Source: Nocardioides allogilvus
GTDB lineage: Bacteria; Actinomycetota; Actinomycetes; Propionibacteriales; Nocardioidaceae
Direction: 5' to 3'
Assembly: GCF_003047285.1 (NCBI RefSeq)
Contig: NZ_PZYX01000002.1
Span: 124,001 to 188,000 of the forward strand
DNA length: 64,000 nt
The translations under genes were made by a program, and so were the position numbers. The notes beneath the pieces were generated by a model that was not told the origin of the DNA, made no database searches, and worked only from the letters and a program-made list of their open reading frames with translations. This document shows positions 49,601 to 59,303 of the stretch, piece by piece (positions within the stretch are counted from its first letter, which is position 1; every line of letters begins with the position of its first letter).

Positions 49601-50670
49601 CGGGCGCCTGCCTCGAGGATCATGCGGGCGAGCTTCTCGTCCGCGTCCAGCGGGATCACGTCGGCGGCGGCCAGGCCCATCGCGTCGAGGCGGGCGCGAT
49701 CGGTCAGCAGCGCGGGCAGGGTCGCGGCGGCCCACTCGGGGGTGAGTGCATTGTCGGCGACGAGCAGCCCGCCACCGGCGTCGATGACTGCCCGGGCGTT
49801 GAGGCTCTGCTCCCCGTTGCCGATCGGCAGGGGGACGTAGACCGCGGGCAGGCCCACGCCCGAGACCTCTGTGACGGTGTTGCTGCCGGCGCGGCACAGC
49901 ACCGCGTCGGCAGCGGCATAGGCGAGGTCCATCCGGTCGACGTACTGCTGGACGACGTAGGTGTCGGCGCCTGCGGGCGGCTCGAGCGTGTGCTTGGGCC
50001 CGACGACGTGGAGCACCTGGATGCCGGCGGCGGCGAGCGCGGGCGCGGCCTGCGAGATCGCGGTGTTGAGGCGCACCGCTCCCTGGGAGCCGCCGGTCAC
50101 CAGCAACGTCGGGCGGTCGGCGGAGAGGCCGAAGTGGGCGAGCGCCTCATCGCGCAGCGCGGCGCGGTCGAGGGTCGAGATCATCCGGCGGACGGGCAGC
50201 CCGATGTAGGTCGCGTGGGGCAGGGCGGTGGCGGGGAAGCTGGTCGCGACGTGGGTGGTGAAGCGCGCACCGAGCTTGTTGGCGATGCCCGCGATCGCGT
50301 TGCCCTCGTGGACGACGAGCGGCAGGCGGCGCGAGCGGGCCGCGAGGTAGGCCGGCACCGAGACGTAGCCCCCGAAGCCGACGACCACGTCGGGACGCAC
50401 CCGGTCCACGATCTCCACCGCAGCGCGGCGCGCGGCGCGGAGGCGACCCGGCACCCGCATCAGGTCGGCGCCAGGACGGCGCGGCAGCGGCACCCGGGGG
50501 ACGAACTCCAGCGGCAGCCCCGCCTCGGGGATCAACCGGGCCTCGAGACCCTCGCGGGTGCCCAGGCAGGTGATCTCGACGCTCGGGTCGAGGCGACGCA
50601 GTGCGTCGGCGGTGGCGATCAGGGGCGAGGTGTGTCCGGCGGAACCGCCGCCGGCAAGAAGGATGCGCAT
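49597..50670 (-). CDS. murG: Undecaprenyldiphospho-muramoylpentapeptide beta-N-acetylglucosaminyltransferase
   Basis: A 357-aa GT-B glycosyltransferase forming lipid II from lipid I. MRILLAGGGSAGHTSPLIATADAL carries the first glycine loop, VVGFGGYVSVPAYLAA the membrane-association region, and VTGGSQGAVRLN, RAGSNTVTEVSGVGLPAVYVPLP and NGEQSLNA the nucleotide site. ATG 50670 lies 13 bp after the ftsW stop. Confidence 0.95.
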   Translation of the reverse strand: MRILLAGGGSAGHTSPLIATADALRRLDPSVEITCLGTREGLEARLIPEAGLPLEFVPRVPLPRRPGADLMRVPGRLRAARRAAVEIVDRVRPDVVVGFGGYVSVPAYLAARSRRLPLVVHEGNAIAGIANKLGARFTTHVATSFPATALPHATYIGLPVRRMISTLDRAALRDEALAHFGLSADRPTLLVTGGSQGAVRLNTAISQAAPALAAAGIQVLHVVGPKHTLEPPAGADTYVVQQYVDRMDLAYAAADAVLCRAGSNTVTEVSGVGLPAVYVPLPIGNGEQSLNARAVIDAGGGLLVADNALTPEWAAATLPALLTDRARLDAMGLAAADVIPLDADEKLARMILEAGAR

Positions 50671-50683
50671 ATCAGGGGGAAAT

Positions 50684-51916
50684 CTATCGGCCGGCCGACA
50701 GGCCCGCCGAGCGGTTGCGCTTGCGGGCCGCGAGCGCACGTGCGGCCTCGGGCTCTCGCCGGGCGAACCCGATCAGGATCCCGAGCGCGACCAGGGACGG
50801 CAGCAGGGCCGATCCGCCGTACGACACCAGCGGCAGCGGGATGCCGATGACCGGCAGCACCGCGAGCACCATGCCGACGTTGATCATCATCTGGCCCAGC
50901 AGCCAGACCACGATGCCGAAGGTCATGTAGCGCACGAACGGGTCGTCGGTGTGCATCGCGATCCGCAGCGCGGCGAAGGCGATGGTGAAGAACAGGCTGA
51001 TGACCAGGAGAGTGCCGGCGAGACCGAGCTCCTCGCCCAGCACGGCGAAGATGAAGTCGGTGTGGGCCTCGGGCAGAGAGCCCCACTTCTGCGCGGAGCC
51101 GCCGATGCCCTCCCCCAGCCAGCCGCCGCTGGACAGGGCATAGAGGCCGTGGGCGGGCTGCCAGCCGGAGCCGAGGTAGTCCTTGAACGGGTCGGCGAAG
51201 TTGGTGATGCGCGAGAGCCGCTCGGAGTCCATCGCGGCCAGCAGCAACGCAACCGCGCCGACGATCGAGATGCACACGACGAACAGTCGTGCCGGCGCAC
51301 CCACCACCCAGAGCATCCCGAGCAGGATGGCGAACAGCACGAGCGCGGTGCCGAGGTCGCGTCCGGCGACCACGAGCCCGGTCGCCAGCAGCATGCCCGG
51401 CACCACGGGGATCATCACGTGGTGCACGCTGCCGAGGCGGCGCTCCTTGCGGGCATAGACGTTGGCGGCCCACAGGATCAGGCCGAGCTTGGCGATCTCG
51501 GAGGGCTGGATGGCGAGCGGGCCCACCGCCAGCCAGTTCTGGTTTCCGTTGCGCTCGACACCGAGGAACGCGGTCAGCAGCAGCAGCGCCAGCGACACGA
51601 CGTAGGCGGGCCAGGCGAGGCCACGCACCCACCCGACGGAGAGCCGGGAGGCGACGAAGGCGCACGGCAGGCCGATCAGCACCCACAGCAGCTGGCGCTT
51701 CACGACGGCGTAGGAGTCGTCGTAGTAGCGCAGGCTGTAGACGCTGGACGCGCTCAGCACCATGATCAGGCCGATCGCCAGCAGCAGGGCCGACGCACCC
51801 AGCAGGAGGTAGTAGGACGACAACGGGCGGTCGAGCGCGGCGCGGAAGGCGGCCGTGCGGGCCCGGGAACCTGAATCGGTCTGGGTGGGGGTCCCGGCGG
51901 CGGTCGTGGTGGCCAT
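50684..51916 (-). CDS. ftsW: Peptidoglycan glycosyltransferase FtsW (SEDS)
   Basis: A 410-aa SEDS-family membrane enzyme with about ten helices that polymerises lipid II with FtsI at the septum. Conserved features include the AIQPSEIAKLGLI segment, GWLGEGIGGSAQKWGSLPEAHTDFIF with the key Glu-Asp region, and the closing GIPLPLVSYGGSALLPSLVALGI. ATG 51916 is 19 bp after the murD stop. A cytoplasmic N-tail of about 40 residues precedes helix 1. Confidence 0.94.
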   Translation of the reverse strand: MATTTAAGTPTQTDSGSRARTAAFRAALDRPLSSYYLLLGASALLLAIGLIMVLSASSVYSLRYYDDSYAVVKRQLLWVLIGLPCAFVASRLSVGWVRGLAWPAYVVSLALLLLTAFLGVERNGNQNWLAVGPLAIQPSEIAKLGLILWAANVYARKERRLGSVHHVMIPVVPGMLLATGLVVAGRDLGTALVLFAILLGMLWVVGAPARLFVVCISIVGAVALLLAAMDSERLSRITNFADPFKDYLGSGWQPAHGLYALSSGGWLGEGIGGSAQKWGSLPEAHTDFIFAVLGEELGLAGTLLVISLFFTIAFAALRIAMHTDDPFVRYMTFGIVVWLLGQMMINVGMVLAVLPVIGIPLPLVSYGGSALLPSLVALGILIGFARREPEAARALAARKRNRSAGLSAGR

Positions 51917-51935
51917 CCGGTCTCCCCCTTCGTCG

Positions 51936-53399
51936 TCAGTCTCCGGTCAACCGCCGGTGCACCGCAGCGGCGAACTCGTCACCTCGGGCGCCGTAGTTGG
52001 CGAACATGTCCATGGACGCACATCCCGGCGCCAGCAGCACGGTGTCGCCCGGCTGGGCTAGGCGTGCGGCCGCGTCGACGACGCGATCCATCGGTGATCC
52101 AGTCTCCCCGTCGTCGATCTCGATGACGGGCACATCGGGCGCGTGTCGCGAAAGCGCGTCGGCGATCACACGACGGTCCCGGCCCAGGAGCACGGCGCCG
52201 CGCAGCCGGCCCCGGACCGCCTGGACGAGCTCGTCGAAGTGCGCCCCCTTGGCCAGTCCCCCGGCGACCCAGACGACCGGCTCGTAGGCCTGCAGCGAGC
52301 TCATCGCGGCGTGCGGGTTGGTGGCCTTGCTGTCGTCGACCCAGGTGACTCCGCCGCCTTCGGCGACGTGGGCGATGCGGTGGCCGTCGGGCTTGAAGGA
52401 GCGCAGGCCGTCGCGCACGGCCTCTTGCGAGACCCCGTGCGAACGGGCCAGCGCGGCGGCGGCCAGGGCATTGGCGACGAAGTGGGGGGCGGGCGACGCC
52501 AGGTCGGCGATCGTGCACAGCTCGGCGGCGCTGCTGGCGCGCTGCTCGATGAAGGCTCGGTCGGCCAGGAAGTCCTCGACGACGCCGACCATGCCGACTC
52601 CGGGCATGCCGAGGGTGAAGCCGATCGCCCGGGCGCCCTCGACCACGTCTGCCTCGACCACGAGCCGCTCGGTCTCCGGGTCGGCCACGTTGTAGACGGC
52701 GGCGCGCTGGACCTGGTGGTAGATCCGGCCCTTGTCGGCGGCGTAGTCGGCCATGGGGTGCGGGCCGTCGTACCAGTCGAGGTGGTCCTCGGCGAAGTTG
52801 AGCACGACCGCGGACTCGGCGCTCATCGAGCGGGTGTAATGGAGCTGGAAGCTGGACAGCTCGACCGCGAGGACGTCGTAGGGCTCGGGGTCCATGACGG
52901 CCTCGACGACCGGGCGTCCGACGTTGCCGACGGCCGCGCTGCGCAGGCCGGCGGCGCGCAGGATCGAGTCGAGCATCTGCACGGTGGTGGTCTTGCCGTT
53001 GGTGCCGGTGACGGCGAGCCACGGAGCTGCGTGCTCGGGGTCGCGCAACCGCCAGGCGAGCTCGATCTCGCCCCAGACGGGGATGTCGCGCGCCGCGGCC
53101 TGGGCGAGCAGGGGCGCCGACGGCTTCCAGCCCGGCGAGGTGACGAGCACGTCGACGTCGTCGGGGAGCACGTCGGTGGCACCCTGCTCGAGCCGGATCC
53201 GGGCGCCGAGGGTCTCCAGGAGCTGGGCCTTCTCGGCCTTCTCGGCGCTGGTGTTCTCGTCGAGCGCGGTCACGTCCGCACCGAGGAAGAGCAGGTTGTC
53301 AGCGGCGGCGAAGCCGGAGACGCCGAACCCGGCGACCACCGCACGCACGCCGTCCCAGGGGGTGTGCCTGCCCAGGGCGTCGAGGTCGGGGGTGGTCAT
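51936..53399 (-). CDS. murD: UDP-N-acetylmuramoyl-L-alanine--D-glutamate ligase
   Basis: A 487-aa Mur ligase. The N-terminal domain has AVVAGFGVSGFAAADNLLFLGA, the ATP loop is VTGTNGKTTTVQML, and SSFQLHY, LNFAEDHLDWYDG and the closing TVLLAPGCASMDMFANYGARGDEF are MurD hallmarks. ATG 53399 overlaps the mraY stop (ATGA). Confidence 0.95.
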   Translation of the reverse strand: MTTPDLDALGRHTPWDGVRAVVAGFGVSGFAAADNLLFLGADVTALDENTSAEKAEKAQLLETLGARIRLEQGATDVLPDDVDVLVTSPGWKPSAPLLAQAAARDIPVWGEIELAWRLRDPEHAAPWLAVTGTNGKTTTVQMLDSILRAAGLRSAAVGNVGRPVVEAVMDPEPYDVLAVELSSFQLHYTRSMSAESAVVLNFAEDHLDWYDGPHPMADYAADKGRIYHQVQRAAVYNVADPETERLVVEADVVEGARAIGFTLGMPGVGMVGVVEDFLADRAFIEQRASSAAELCTIADLASPAPHFVANALAAAALARSHGVSQEAVRDGLRSFKPDGHRIAHVAEGGGVTWVDDSKATNPHAAMSSLQAYEPVVWVAGGLAKGAHFDELVQAVRGRLRGAVLLGRDRRVIADALSRHAPDVPVIEIDDGETGSPMDRVVDAAARLAQPGDTVLLAPGCASMDMFANYGARGDEFAAAVHRRLTGD

Positions 53400-54508
53400 C
53401 CGATTCCGGCCACCCATTCGGCGTAGAAGATGCCGAGGCCGCCGGCCACGCACAGGCCGGTGATGATCCAGAAGCGGATCACGACGGTGACCTGCTCCCA
53501 GCCGAGCATCTCGAAGTGGTGGTGCAGCGGAGCGATCCGGAAGACGCGGTGGCCGGGCTGCACCCGGAAGACCGAGCGGAACAGTCCGCTGGCGCGACTG
53601 AGCTTGAAGACCGAGACCTGCACCATCACCGAGAGGGTGATGACCACGAACAGGCCGCCGATGATGATCAGCAGGAGCTCGGTGCGGGTGAGGATCGCCA
53701 GGCCGGCGAGGGCGCCGCCGAGCGCGAGGGAGCCGGTGTCGCCCATGAAGATCTGGGCCGGTGAGGCGTTCCACCACAAGAAGCCGAAGCAGGCTCCGGT
53801 GATCGCGGCACACACCACCGCGAGGTCGAGCGGGTCGCGCACCTCGTAGCACTTGGCGCCGGGCCCGATCGCGCACGACTGGCTGTTCTGCCAGATGTTG
53901 ACCAGCGTGTAGGCGGCGAAGACCAGGATGCTGGCCCCGGTCGCCAGCCCGTCGAGACCGTCGGTGAGGTTGACGGCGTTGCTGAAGCCGGTGACGAAGA
54001 ACCAGATGAGCACGATCACCACGACGGTCGGCAGCGCGAAGCGCTCGTAGTCGCGGATGAAGGAGATGTGGTGGGACGCGGGGGCGTTGCCGCGGTCGTC
54101 GGCCAGCGCGGGCGACAGCGCCAGGATGGCGAAGGTCACCGCGATCACGGTCTGCCCGATCATCTTCGCCCGACTGCGCAGCCCCAGGTTGCGCTGGCGA
54201 CTGATCTTGATGAAGTCGTCGAGGAAGCCGACGAAGCCGAGGCCGACGAACAAGAAGATCAGCAGCATCGCCGAGGCCGTCGGCAGCTGCATCGTGATCA
54301 GCTTGGCCGTGAAGTAGCCGATGACGGTCGCCAGGATGATGACGATGCCGCCCATGGTCGGCGTGCCGCGCTTCGTGTGGTGGGTCGTGGGCCCGTCGTC
54401 GCGGATCTCCTGGCCGTAGCCACGGCGCGAGAGCACGACGATCGCGTAACGGGTGCCGATCAGCGAGATCAGCAGGGACAGGCCACCACCGAGCAGGATC
54501 GCTCTCAT
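53396..54508 (-). CDS. mraY: Phospho-N-acetylmuramoyl-pentapeptide-transferase
   Basis: A 370-aa polytopic enzyme with ten helices making lipid I on undecaprenyl phosphate. The aspartates of the active site are in GFLDDFIKI and NAVNLTDGLDGLATG; RGTPTMGG, FMGDTGSLALGGALAG and PLHHHFE are the remaining signatures. ATG 54508 overlaps the murF stop (ATGA). Confidence 0.95.
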   Translation of the reverse strand: MRAILLGGGLSLLISLIGTRYAIVVLSRRGYGQEIRDDGPTTHHTKRGTPTMGGIVIILATVIGYFTAKLITMQLPTASAMLLIFLFVGLGFVGFLDDFIKISRQRNLGLRSRAKMIGQTVIAVTFAILALSPALADDRGNAPASHHISFIRDYERFALPTVVVIVLIWFFVTGFSNAVNLTDGLDGLATGASILVFAAYTLVNIWQNSQSCAIGPGAKCYEVRDPLDLAVVCAAITGACFGFLWWNASPAQIFMGDTGSLALGGALAGLAILTRTELLLIIIGGLFVVITLSVMVQVSVFKLSRASGLFRSVFRVQPGHRVFRIAPLHHHFEMLGWEQVTVVIRFWIITGLCVAGGLGIFYAEWVAGIG

Positions 54509-55911
54509 CTGGTGCTGCCTCCTTCTGCGGGTGTGTCGTGCAACGGTTGGTCGAGCAGGGCCTCGGCGACGAGCTCCAGCGCCGCACCTCGCGAGGCCTT
54601 CACCAGGACGACGTCGCCAGCCGACACATTCTGTCGCAACCACGCCACTGCCTCGGCGCGCCCCGCCGTGACAATCGCCTCACCCGACCAGTCGTCCTGC
54701 TCGGTCGCCGCGGACGCGATGTGCGCCGCCATGTCGCCGATGGTGAGGAGTACGTCGACCTCGGCCGCGGCAGCGGCGGCGCCGACCTGCCGGTGGGCGT
54801 CCACGACGCCGTCACCGAGCTCGAACATCTCCCCGAGCACGGCGATCGTGCGCCGGCCGGCCTGCCGGCGGATGCCGCGCAGGACGTCCAGCGCGGCCGC
54901 CATCGACTCGGGGTTGGCGTTGTAGGCGTCGTTGATGACAGCACTGCCGTCGACGCGGTCGTGCAGCTCCATGCGCCAGCGCGAGGGCGGGCGGGCGACG
55001 GTCAGCCCGTCGGCGACGGCGTCCAGGTCGATCCCGTTGGCCAGCGCCATCGCGGCGGCGGCCAAGGCGTTCTCGATCTGGTGGTTGCCGAGCTGGCCGA
55101 GGTGGACGCTCGCGCCGCTCCCCTGCCACTGCAGGTCGAAGGAGGGCCGGCCGAGGTCGTCGGTGAAGACCTCGGTGGCGCGCACCATGGCGTCGGTGCC
55201 GAAGGTGACCAGCGTGCCGGGGGTTCGCGGGGCCATCGCGGCGACCAGCGGGTCGTCGGCGTTGAGCACCGCGGTGCCCTCCGCGCCGAGCGCCTCGACG
55301 ATCTCGCCCTTGGCCTGCGCGATCGCCTCGCGGCTGCCGAACTCGCCGATGTGGGCGGTGCCGACGTTGATCACCGCCGCCACGTCGGGCGGGGCGATGC
55401 GGCACAGCTGGGCGATGTGGCCGACCCCGCGCGCCCCCATCTCCACGACGAGGTGCTTGGTCTCCGGCCCGGCGCGCAGCACCGTCAGCGGCACGCCCAG
55501 CTCGTTGTTGAAGTTGCCCCGGGTCGCGACGGTCGGGCCGTCGCCCTCGAGGATCGCCGCGAGGTAGTCCTTGGTGCCGGTCTTGCCCTGCGAGCCGGTC
55601 AGCGCATAGGTCGTCAGGCCGGCCAGCTCGTCGTGCACGTGGCGCGCCAGGTCGCCGAGCGCGGTCACCACGTCGTCGACCACCACGGTCGGCACGCTCG
55701 TGGGCCGGCTGCCCAGGACCGCGACAGCGCCTGCGGCGACGGCCTGCTCGGCGAAGTCGTGGCCGTCGACCCGCTCCCCCACGATCGCGACGAACAGCCC
55801 GTCGGCCTCCGGGGTGCGGGTGTCGATGAAGGCGCCACCCGTGACGGTCGCGTCACCGTGGGCCGTGCCGCCGACGACCTCTGCGATCTCGGCCAGCGTC
55901 ATGGTGATCAT
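54505..55911 (-). CDS. murF: UDP-N-acetylmuramoyl-tripeptide--D-alanyl-D-alanine ligase
   Basis: A 468-aa Mur ligase adding D-Ala-D-Ala. The N-terminal uridine-binding domain reads ITMTLAEIAEVVGG, the ATP loop is LTGSQGKTGTKDYL, and the C-terminal part has INDAYNANPESMAAAL and IAVLGEMFELG. ATG 55911 overlaps the murE stop (ATGA). A second ATG lies three codons in. Confidence 0.95.
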   Translation of the reverse strand: MITMTLAEIAEVVGGTAHGDATVTGGAFIDTRTPEADGLFVAIVGERVDGHDFAEQAVAAGAVAVLGSRPTSVPTVVVDDVVTALGDLARHVHDELAGLTTYALTGSQGKTGTKDYLAAILEGDGPTVATRGNFNNELGVPLTVLRAGPETKHLVVEMGARGVGHIAQLCRIAPPDVAAVINVGTAHIGEFGSREAIAQAKGEIVEALGAEGTAVLNADDPLVAAMAPRTPGTLVTFGTDAMVRATEVFTDDLGRPSFDLQWQGSGASVHLGQLGNHQIENALAAAAMALANGIDLDAVADGLTVARPPSRWRMELHDRVDGSAVINDAYNANPESMAAALDVLRGIRRQAGRRTIAVLGEMFELGDGVVDAHRQVGAAAAAAEVDVLLTIGDMAAHIASAATEQDDWSGEAIVTAGRAEAVAWLRQNVSAGDVVLVKASRGAALELVAEALLDQPLHDTPAEGGSTR

Positions 55912-57458
55912 CGCGCCGCCAGCCCTGCCACGGCCTCGCGGGCGACGATCCGGTCGTCGAAGGGGTGGACCTCGCCGTGGATCTCCTGGCCCGTCTCGTG
56001 TCCCTTGCCGGCGACCAGCACGACGTCGCCGGGTGCCGCGCGGCGTACGGCCTCGATGATCGCGGCCCGGCGGTCGCCGACCTCGACGACCTCGGCCGAC
56101 CCGTCGCCGGTGCCGGCGAGGACGGCCGCGCGGATCGCGGCCGGGTCCTCGGTGCGGGGGTTGTCGTCGGTCACGATCAGCACGTCGGCGAGCCGGGCGG
56201 CGATGGCGCCCATGATCGGCCGCTTGCCGGGATCGCGGTCGCCGCCGGCGCCGAGCACGACGATGACCCGGCCATCGGTGAGCGGACGCAGGGTGGCGAT
56301 GACGGCCTCGACGGCGTCGGGCTTGTGGGCGTAGTCGACCACCAGCACGAAGTCCTGGCCGGCATCGACCTGCTCCAGCCGGCCCGGCACACCGGGGCCC
56401 TGGCCGATCCCGGTGGCGACGAGGCCGGCGTCGAGGCCGGCGATCGCAGCCGAGGCGATGGCGGCCAGCGTGTTGGAGACGTTGAAGGCTCCCGGCACCG
56501 GCACCCGCGCCGGGAATCGCAGGCCGTCCGGTCCCAGGACGGTGAAGGAGGTCCCGTCGCCGGCGAGCTCGATGTCGACGGCCTGCCAGTCGGCGGGACC
56601 GCGGATCGAGAACGTCTGCATCGGGATCGTGGCCCGCTCCAGCAACAGGCGGCCGAACTCGTCATCGAGGTTGGTCAGTCCACGCCGGGCACGGCCGGGG
56701 GTGAAGAGCGAGGCCTTGGCCGCGAAGTAGTCGTCGACGTCGGTGTGGAAGTCGAGGTGGTCACGGCCGAGGTTGAGGAACGTCGCGACGTCGAAGACCA
56801 CGCCGTCCACGCGGCCCAGGACCAGCGCGTGGGAGGAGACCTCCATCGCGCAGGCCGAGACGCCGCGCTCGCGCATCAGCGCGAACAGGCCGTGCAGGTC
56901 GGGCGCCTCGGGCGTCGTCAGCGAGGTCTTGATGTCGGTGCCGGCGACGCGGGTGCCGACGGTGCCGATGACCGCGCCGGTGATGCCGACCGCCTCGAGC
57001 CCGTCCTCCAGCAGTCGCGTCGTGGTCGTCTTGCCCTGGGTGCCGGTGACGCCGATCATCTGCATCGCCTGCGCGGGCTCGCCGTAGATCCGCGCGGCCA
57101 CCTTCCCGAGCACGTGTCGCGGCTGGTCGACGACGATCGCCGCGGTGCCGGCCGGCAGCAGCTCGGCGCCGGCCGGGTCGGTGAGCACGGCGACCGCACC
57201 GGCCGCCAGGGCGGTGCCGGCGAAGTCGGCTCCGTGCGCGCGGGCGCCCGGCAGGGCGGCGTACACGTCACCGGACTGGATGCGTTGGGTGCTCAGCGAG
57301 ATGCCGGTGACCTCCGCGGCCAGCGCACCCACGGTGTGCACGGGCGTGATCGTCTCGAGCCACGCCGCGAGGTCGTGCAGCGGCGTCGCGGTCGGCGACG
57401 AGGGGCGCCCCGAAAGCGCATGGTGGTCCACGAGCGGAGGGTATCGCTGCCCGGTCAC
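55908..57458 (-). CDS. murE: UDP-N-acetylmuramoyl-L-alanyl-D-glutamate--diaminopimelate ligase
   Basis: A 516-aa Mur ligase adding the third stem residue. The ATP loop is VTGTQGKTTTTRLL, with SSHALVLGRV, LNLGRDHLDFH and VVDYAHKPDAVEAV following. The substrate-specificity motif is DNPRTED, the DNPR form of diaminopimelate-adding enzymes rather than lysine. GTG 57458 overlaps the ftsI stop as GTGA. GTG 57431 is possible. The frame open into ftsI is a shadow. Confidence 0.94.
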   Translation of the reverse strand: MTGQRYPPLVDHHALSGRPSSPTATPLHDLAAWLETITPVHTVGALAAEVTGISLSTQRIQSGDVYAALPGARAHGADFAGTALAAGAVAVLTDPAGAELLPAGTAAIVVDQPRHVLGKVAARIYGEPAQAMQMIGVTGTQGKTTTTRLLEDGLEAVGITGAVIGTVGTRVAGTDIKTSLTTPEAPDLHGLFALMRERGVSACAMEVSSHALVLGRVDGVVFDVATFLNLGRDHLDFHTDVDDYFAAKASLFTPGRARRGLTNLDDEFGRLLLERATIPMQTFSIRGPADWQAVDIELAGDGTSFTVLGPDGLRFPARVPVPGAFNVSNTLAAIASAAIAGLDAGLVATGIGQGPGVPGRLEQVDAGQDFVLVVDYAHKPDAVEAVIATLRPLTDGRVIVVLGAGGDRDPGKRPIMGAIAARLADVLIVTDDNPRTEDPAAIRAAVLAGTGDGSAEVVEVGDRRAAIIEAVRRAAPGDVVLVAGKGHETGQEIHGEVHPFDDRIVAREAVAGLAAR

Positions 57459-59233
57459 CACTCGACGGGGAGTCGCGACGGCTTCCCCTCGGTCGGGGGG
57501 ACGCGGTAGCGGCTCAGCGCGTATCCCATGATCCGGGAGAAGGCAGGACCGGAGATCGAGCCACCGCCTCCGTCGACCTGGGGGTCGTGGAGGACGACGT
57601 AGACGGTGAACCGCGGGTCGTCCGCGGGGGCGAACCCGCCGAAGGACACGGAGGTGGATCCGTCGTAGCAACCGCAGTCCGGGTCCACGCGCTGGGCGGT
57701 GCCGGTCTTGCCTGCGACGAGGTAACCGGGGACCTGGGCGCGCGGCGCGACGCCGGCGTCCTCGTCGACGACGCGCTCCATCATCCGCGCGGTCTGCTTC
57801 GCCGCCCGGGCGCTGACGACCCGCTCCTCGGTCGCCACGTCGGTGCCGACGACGGTGCCGTCCTCGGTCGTCGCGGAGCCCCGGATGATGCTGGGCGAGA
57901 TCCGCACGCCGCCGTTGGCGATGGTGTTGACGGCCGTCGCCATCTGGACCGCGTTGACCGAGACCGACTGGCCGAAGGCGACGCGGTCCTTGGTCTGCGA
58001 CGTCATCACGTCGCCGGGCGTCAGGATGCCGGGCGACTCCCCGCGCATGCCGATGCCGGTGCGCTGGCCGAGGCCGAACTTCTGGAGGTAGCCGACGAGG
58101 TCGACCGGCGTGAACGCGTCGGCCGCGAGGACGGTGCCGATGTTGGACGACTTGGCGATGACACCGGCCAGAGTGAGCCGGATGTTGCCGTGGTCGAACC
58201 AGTCGCCGATCACCCGGTCCTGGCGCGGCAGGTTCGGTGGGATCCGGAGCTTGGTGCGGGGGGTGACCTTGCCGGCGTCGATCAGCGACGCGGCAGTCAG
58301 CACCTTCTGCACCGAGCCGGGCTCGTAGGCGTCGTTGATCGCGCGCGAGCCGAGGTCGTCCTCGTCCGCCTCCAGCGGCTTGTTGGCGTTGAAGGTCGGG
58401 GCGTCGGCCAGGGCCATCACCTCGCCGGTGCGGGAGTCCTGGACGATGGCGACACCGCTCTTCGCCCTGTACTGCCGCAGCGTCTGGGTGAGCACCCGCT
58501 GGGTGAACCACTGCAGGTCCTGGTCGATCGTGGTGGTCAGCGGCGCGCCGTTCTTGGCCGGGACGACGGTGTTCTCCCCCAGCGGGATCCGGTTGCCGCC
58601 GCCGGTCTGGAAGCGGGCAGTGCCGTCGGTGCCGGAGAGCTGGGCGTCGAAGGTGCGCTCGAGGCCGCCGAGGGCCTCGTCGGTGCCCATGAAGCCGAGC
58701 AGGTTGGCCGCCACGTCGTCGGCGGGATAGTCGCGGATCGGGTCGTCACGCAGGGTGATGCCCTCGTAGCCGGCCTCGTCCAGCTCGCTGAGGACGTCGC
58801 CGGCGAGCGTGCTCGGCACCCGGCGCGCGATGTACTCGAAGCGGCTGCCTTCCTCGCGCAGGCGGGTGAGGGTCTTGAAGTAGTCGACGTCGAGCCGCTG
58901 CGAGAGCACGGTCGCGAGGGCCGGGGCGTCGTCGGCGGTCATGAAGGGGTCGGCCACGACCATCTTACCGTGGATCGAGTCGGCCAGCGGGAGTCCGTTG
59001 CGGTCGAGGATGTCGCCCCTCTCGGCCGGCAGGGTGACCTCCACGACGCTCTCGGCGGCCGCCATGGCGGCGTACGAGTTGGGATCGATGCCCTGCAGCT
59101 GGACGAGCCGCGCACCGAAGAACGACAGCACGATCGCGATCACGATCAGGCCGAACCTGAGCCGGAAGTGCGGAGCACCGCGACGCGCGTCCTGAGGACG
59201 CAGCCGCTTCTCGCTGGTCGTCTCGTGAGGCAA
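57455..59233 (-). CDS. ftsI: Septal penicillin-binding protein 2 / FtsI (class B PBP)
   Basis: A 592-aa class B transpeptidase for septal peptidoglycan. One N-terminal helix (LIVIAIVLSFFGARLVQL) precedes the PBP dimerisation domain (AERGDILDRNGLPLADS) and the transpeptidase domain with catalytic Ser in EPGSVQKVL, SSNIGT and VAGKTGTAQR. The start is uncertain. TTG 59233 has GGACGGAG 5 nt upstream and TAGTTT (59267-59262) as a possible -10 further up. GTG 59260 and GTG 59275 are in frame but lack a ribosome site. Confidence 0.93.
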   Translation of the reverse strand: MPHETTSEKRLRPQDARRGAPHFRLRFGLIVIAIVLSFFGARLVQLQGIDPNSYAAMAAAESVVEVTLPAERGDILDRNGLPLADSIHGKMVVADPFMTADDAPALATVLSQRLDVDYFKTLTRLREEGSRFEYIARRVPSTLAGDVLSELDEAGYEGITLRDDPIRDYPADDVAANLLGFMGTDEALGGLERTFDAQLSGTDGTARFQTGGGNRIPLGENTVVPAKNGAPLTTTIDQDLQWFTQRVLTQTLRQYRAKSGVAIVQDSRTGEVMALADAPTFNANKPLEADEDDLGSRAINDAYEPGSVQKVLTAASLIDAGKVTPRTKLRIPPNLPRQDRVIGDWFDHGNIRLTLAGVIAKSSNIGTVLAADAFTPVDLVGYLQKFGLGQRTGIGMRGESPGILTPGDVMTSQTKDRVAFGQSVSVNAVQMATAVNTIANGGVRISPSIIRGSATTEDGTVVGTDVATEERVVSARAAKQTARMMERVVDEDAGVAPRAQVPGYLVAGKTGTAQRVDPDCGCYDGSTSVSFGGFAPADDPRFTVYVVLHDPQVDGGGGSISGPAFSRIMGYALSRYRVPPTEGKPSRLPVEW

Positions 59234-59303
59234 CGTAACTCCGTCCAGAGTGGTGAGCACAAAACTAGGTGGCACCGGCGCCCTCGCGCCGGGTGCCGCG
59301 CCG

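Noticed and set aside
57459..58511. Upstream extension of the murE frame
   Set aside because: It overlaps ftsI in another frame and is Arg/Pro-rich. The GTGA overlap at 57458 gives a normal MurE N-terminus.
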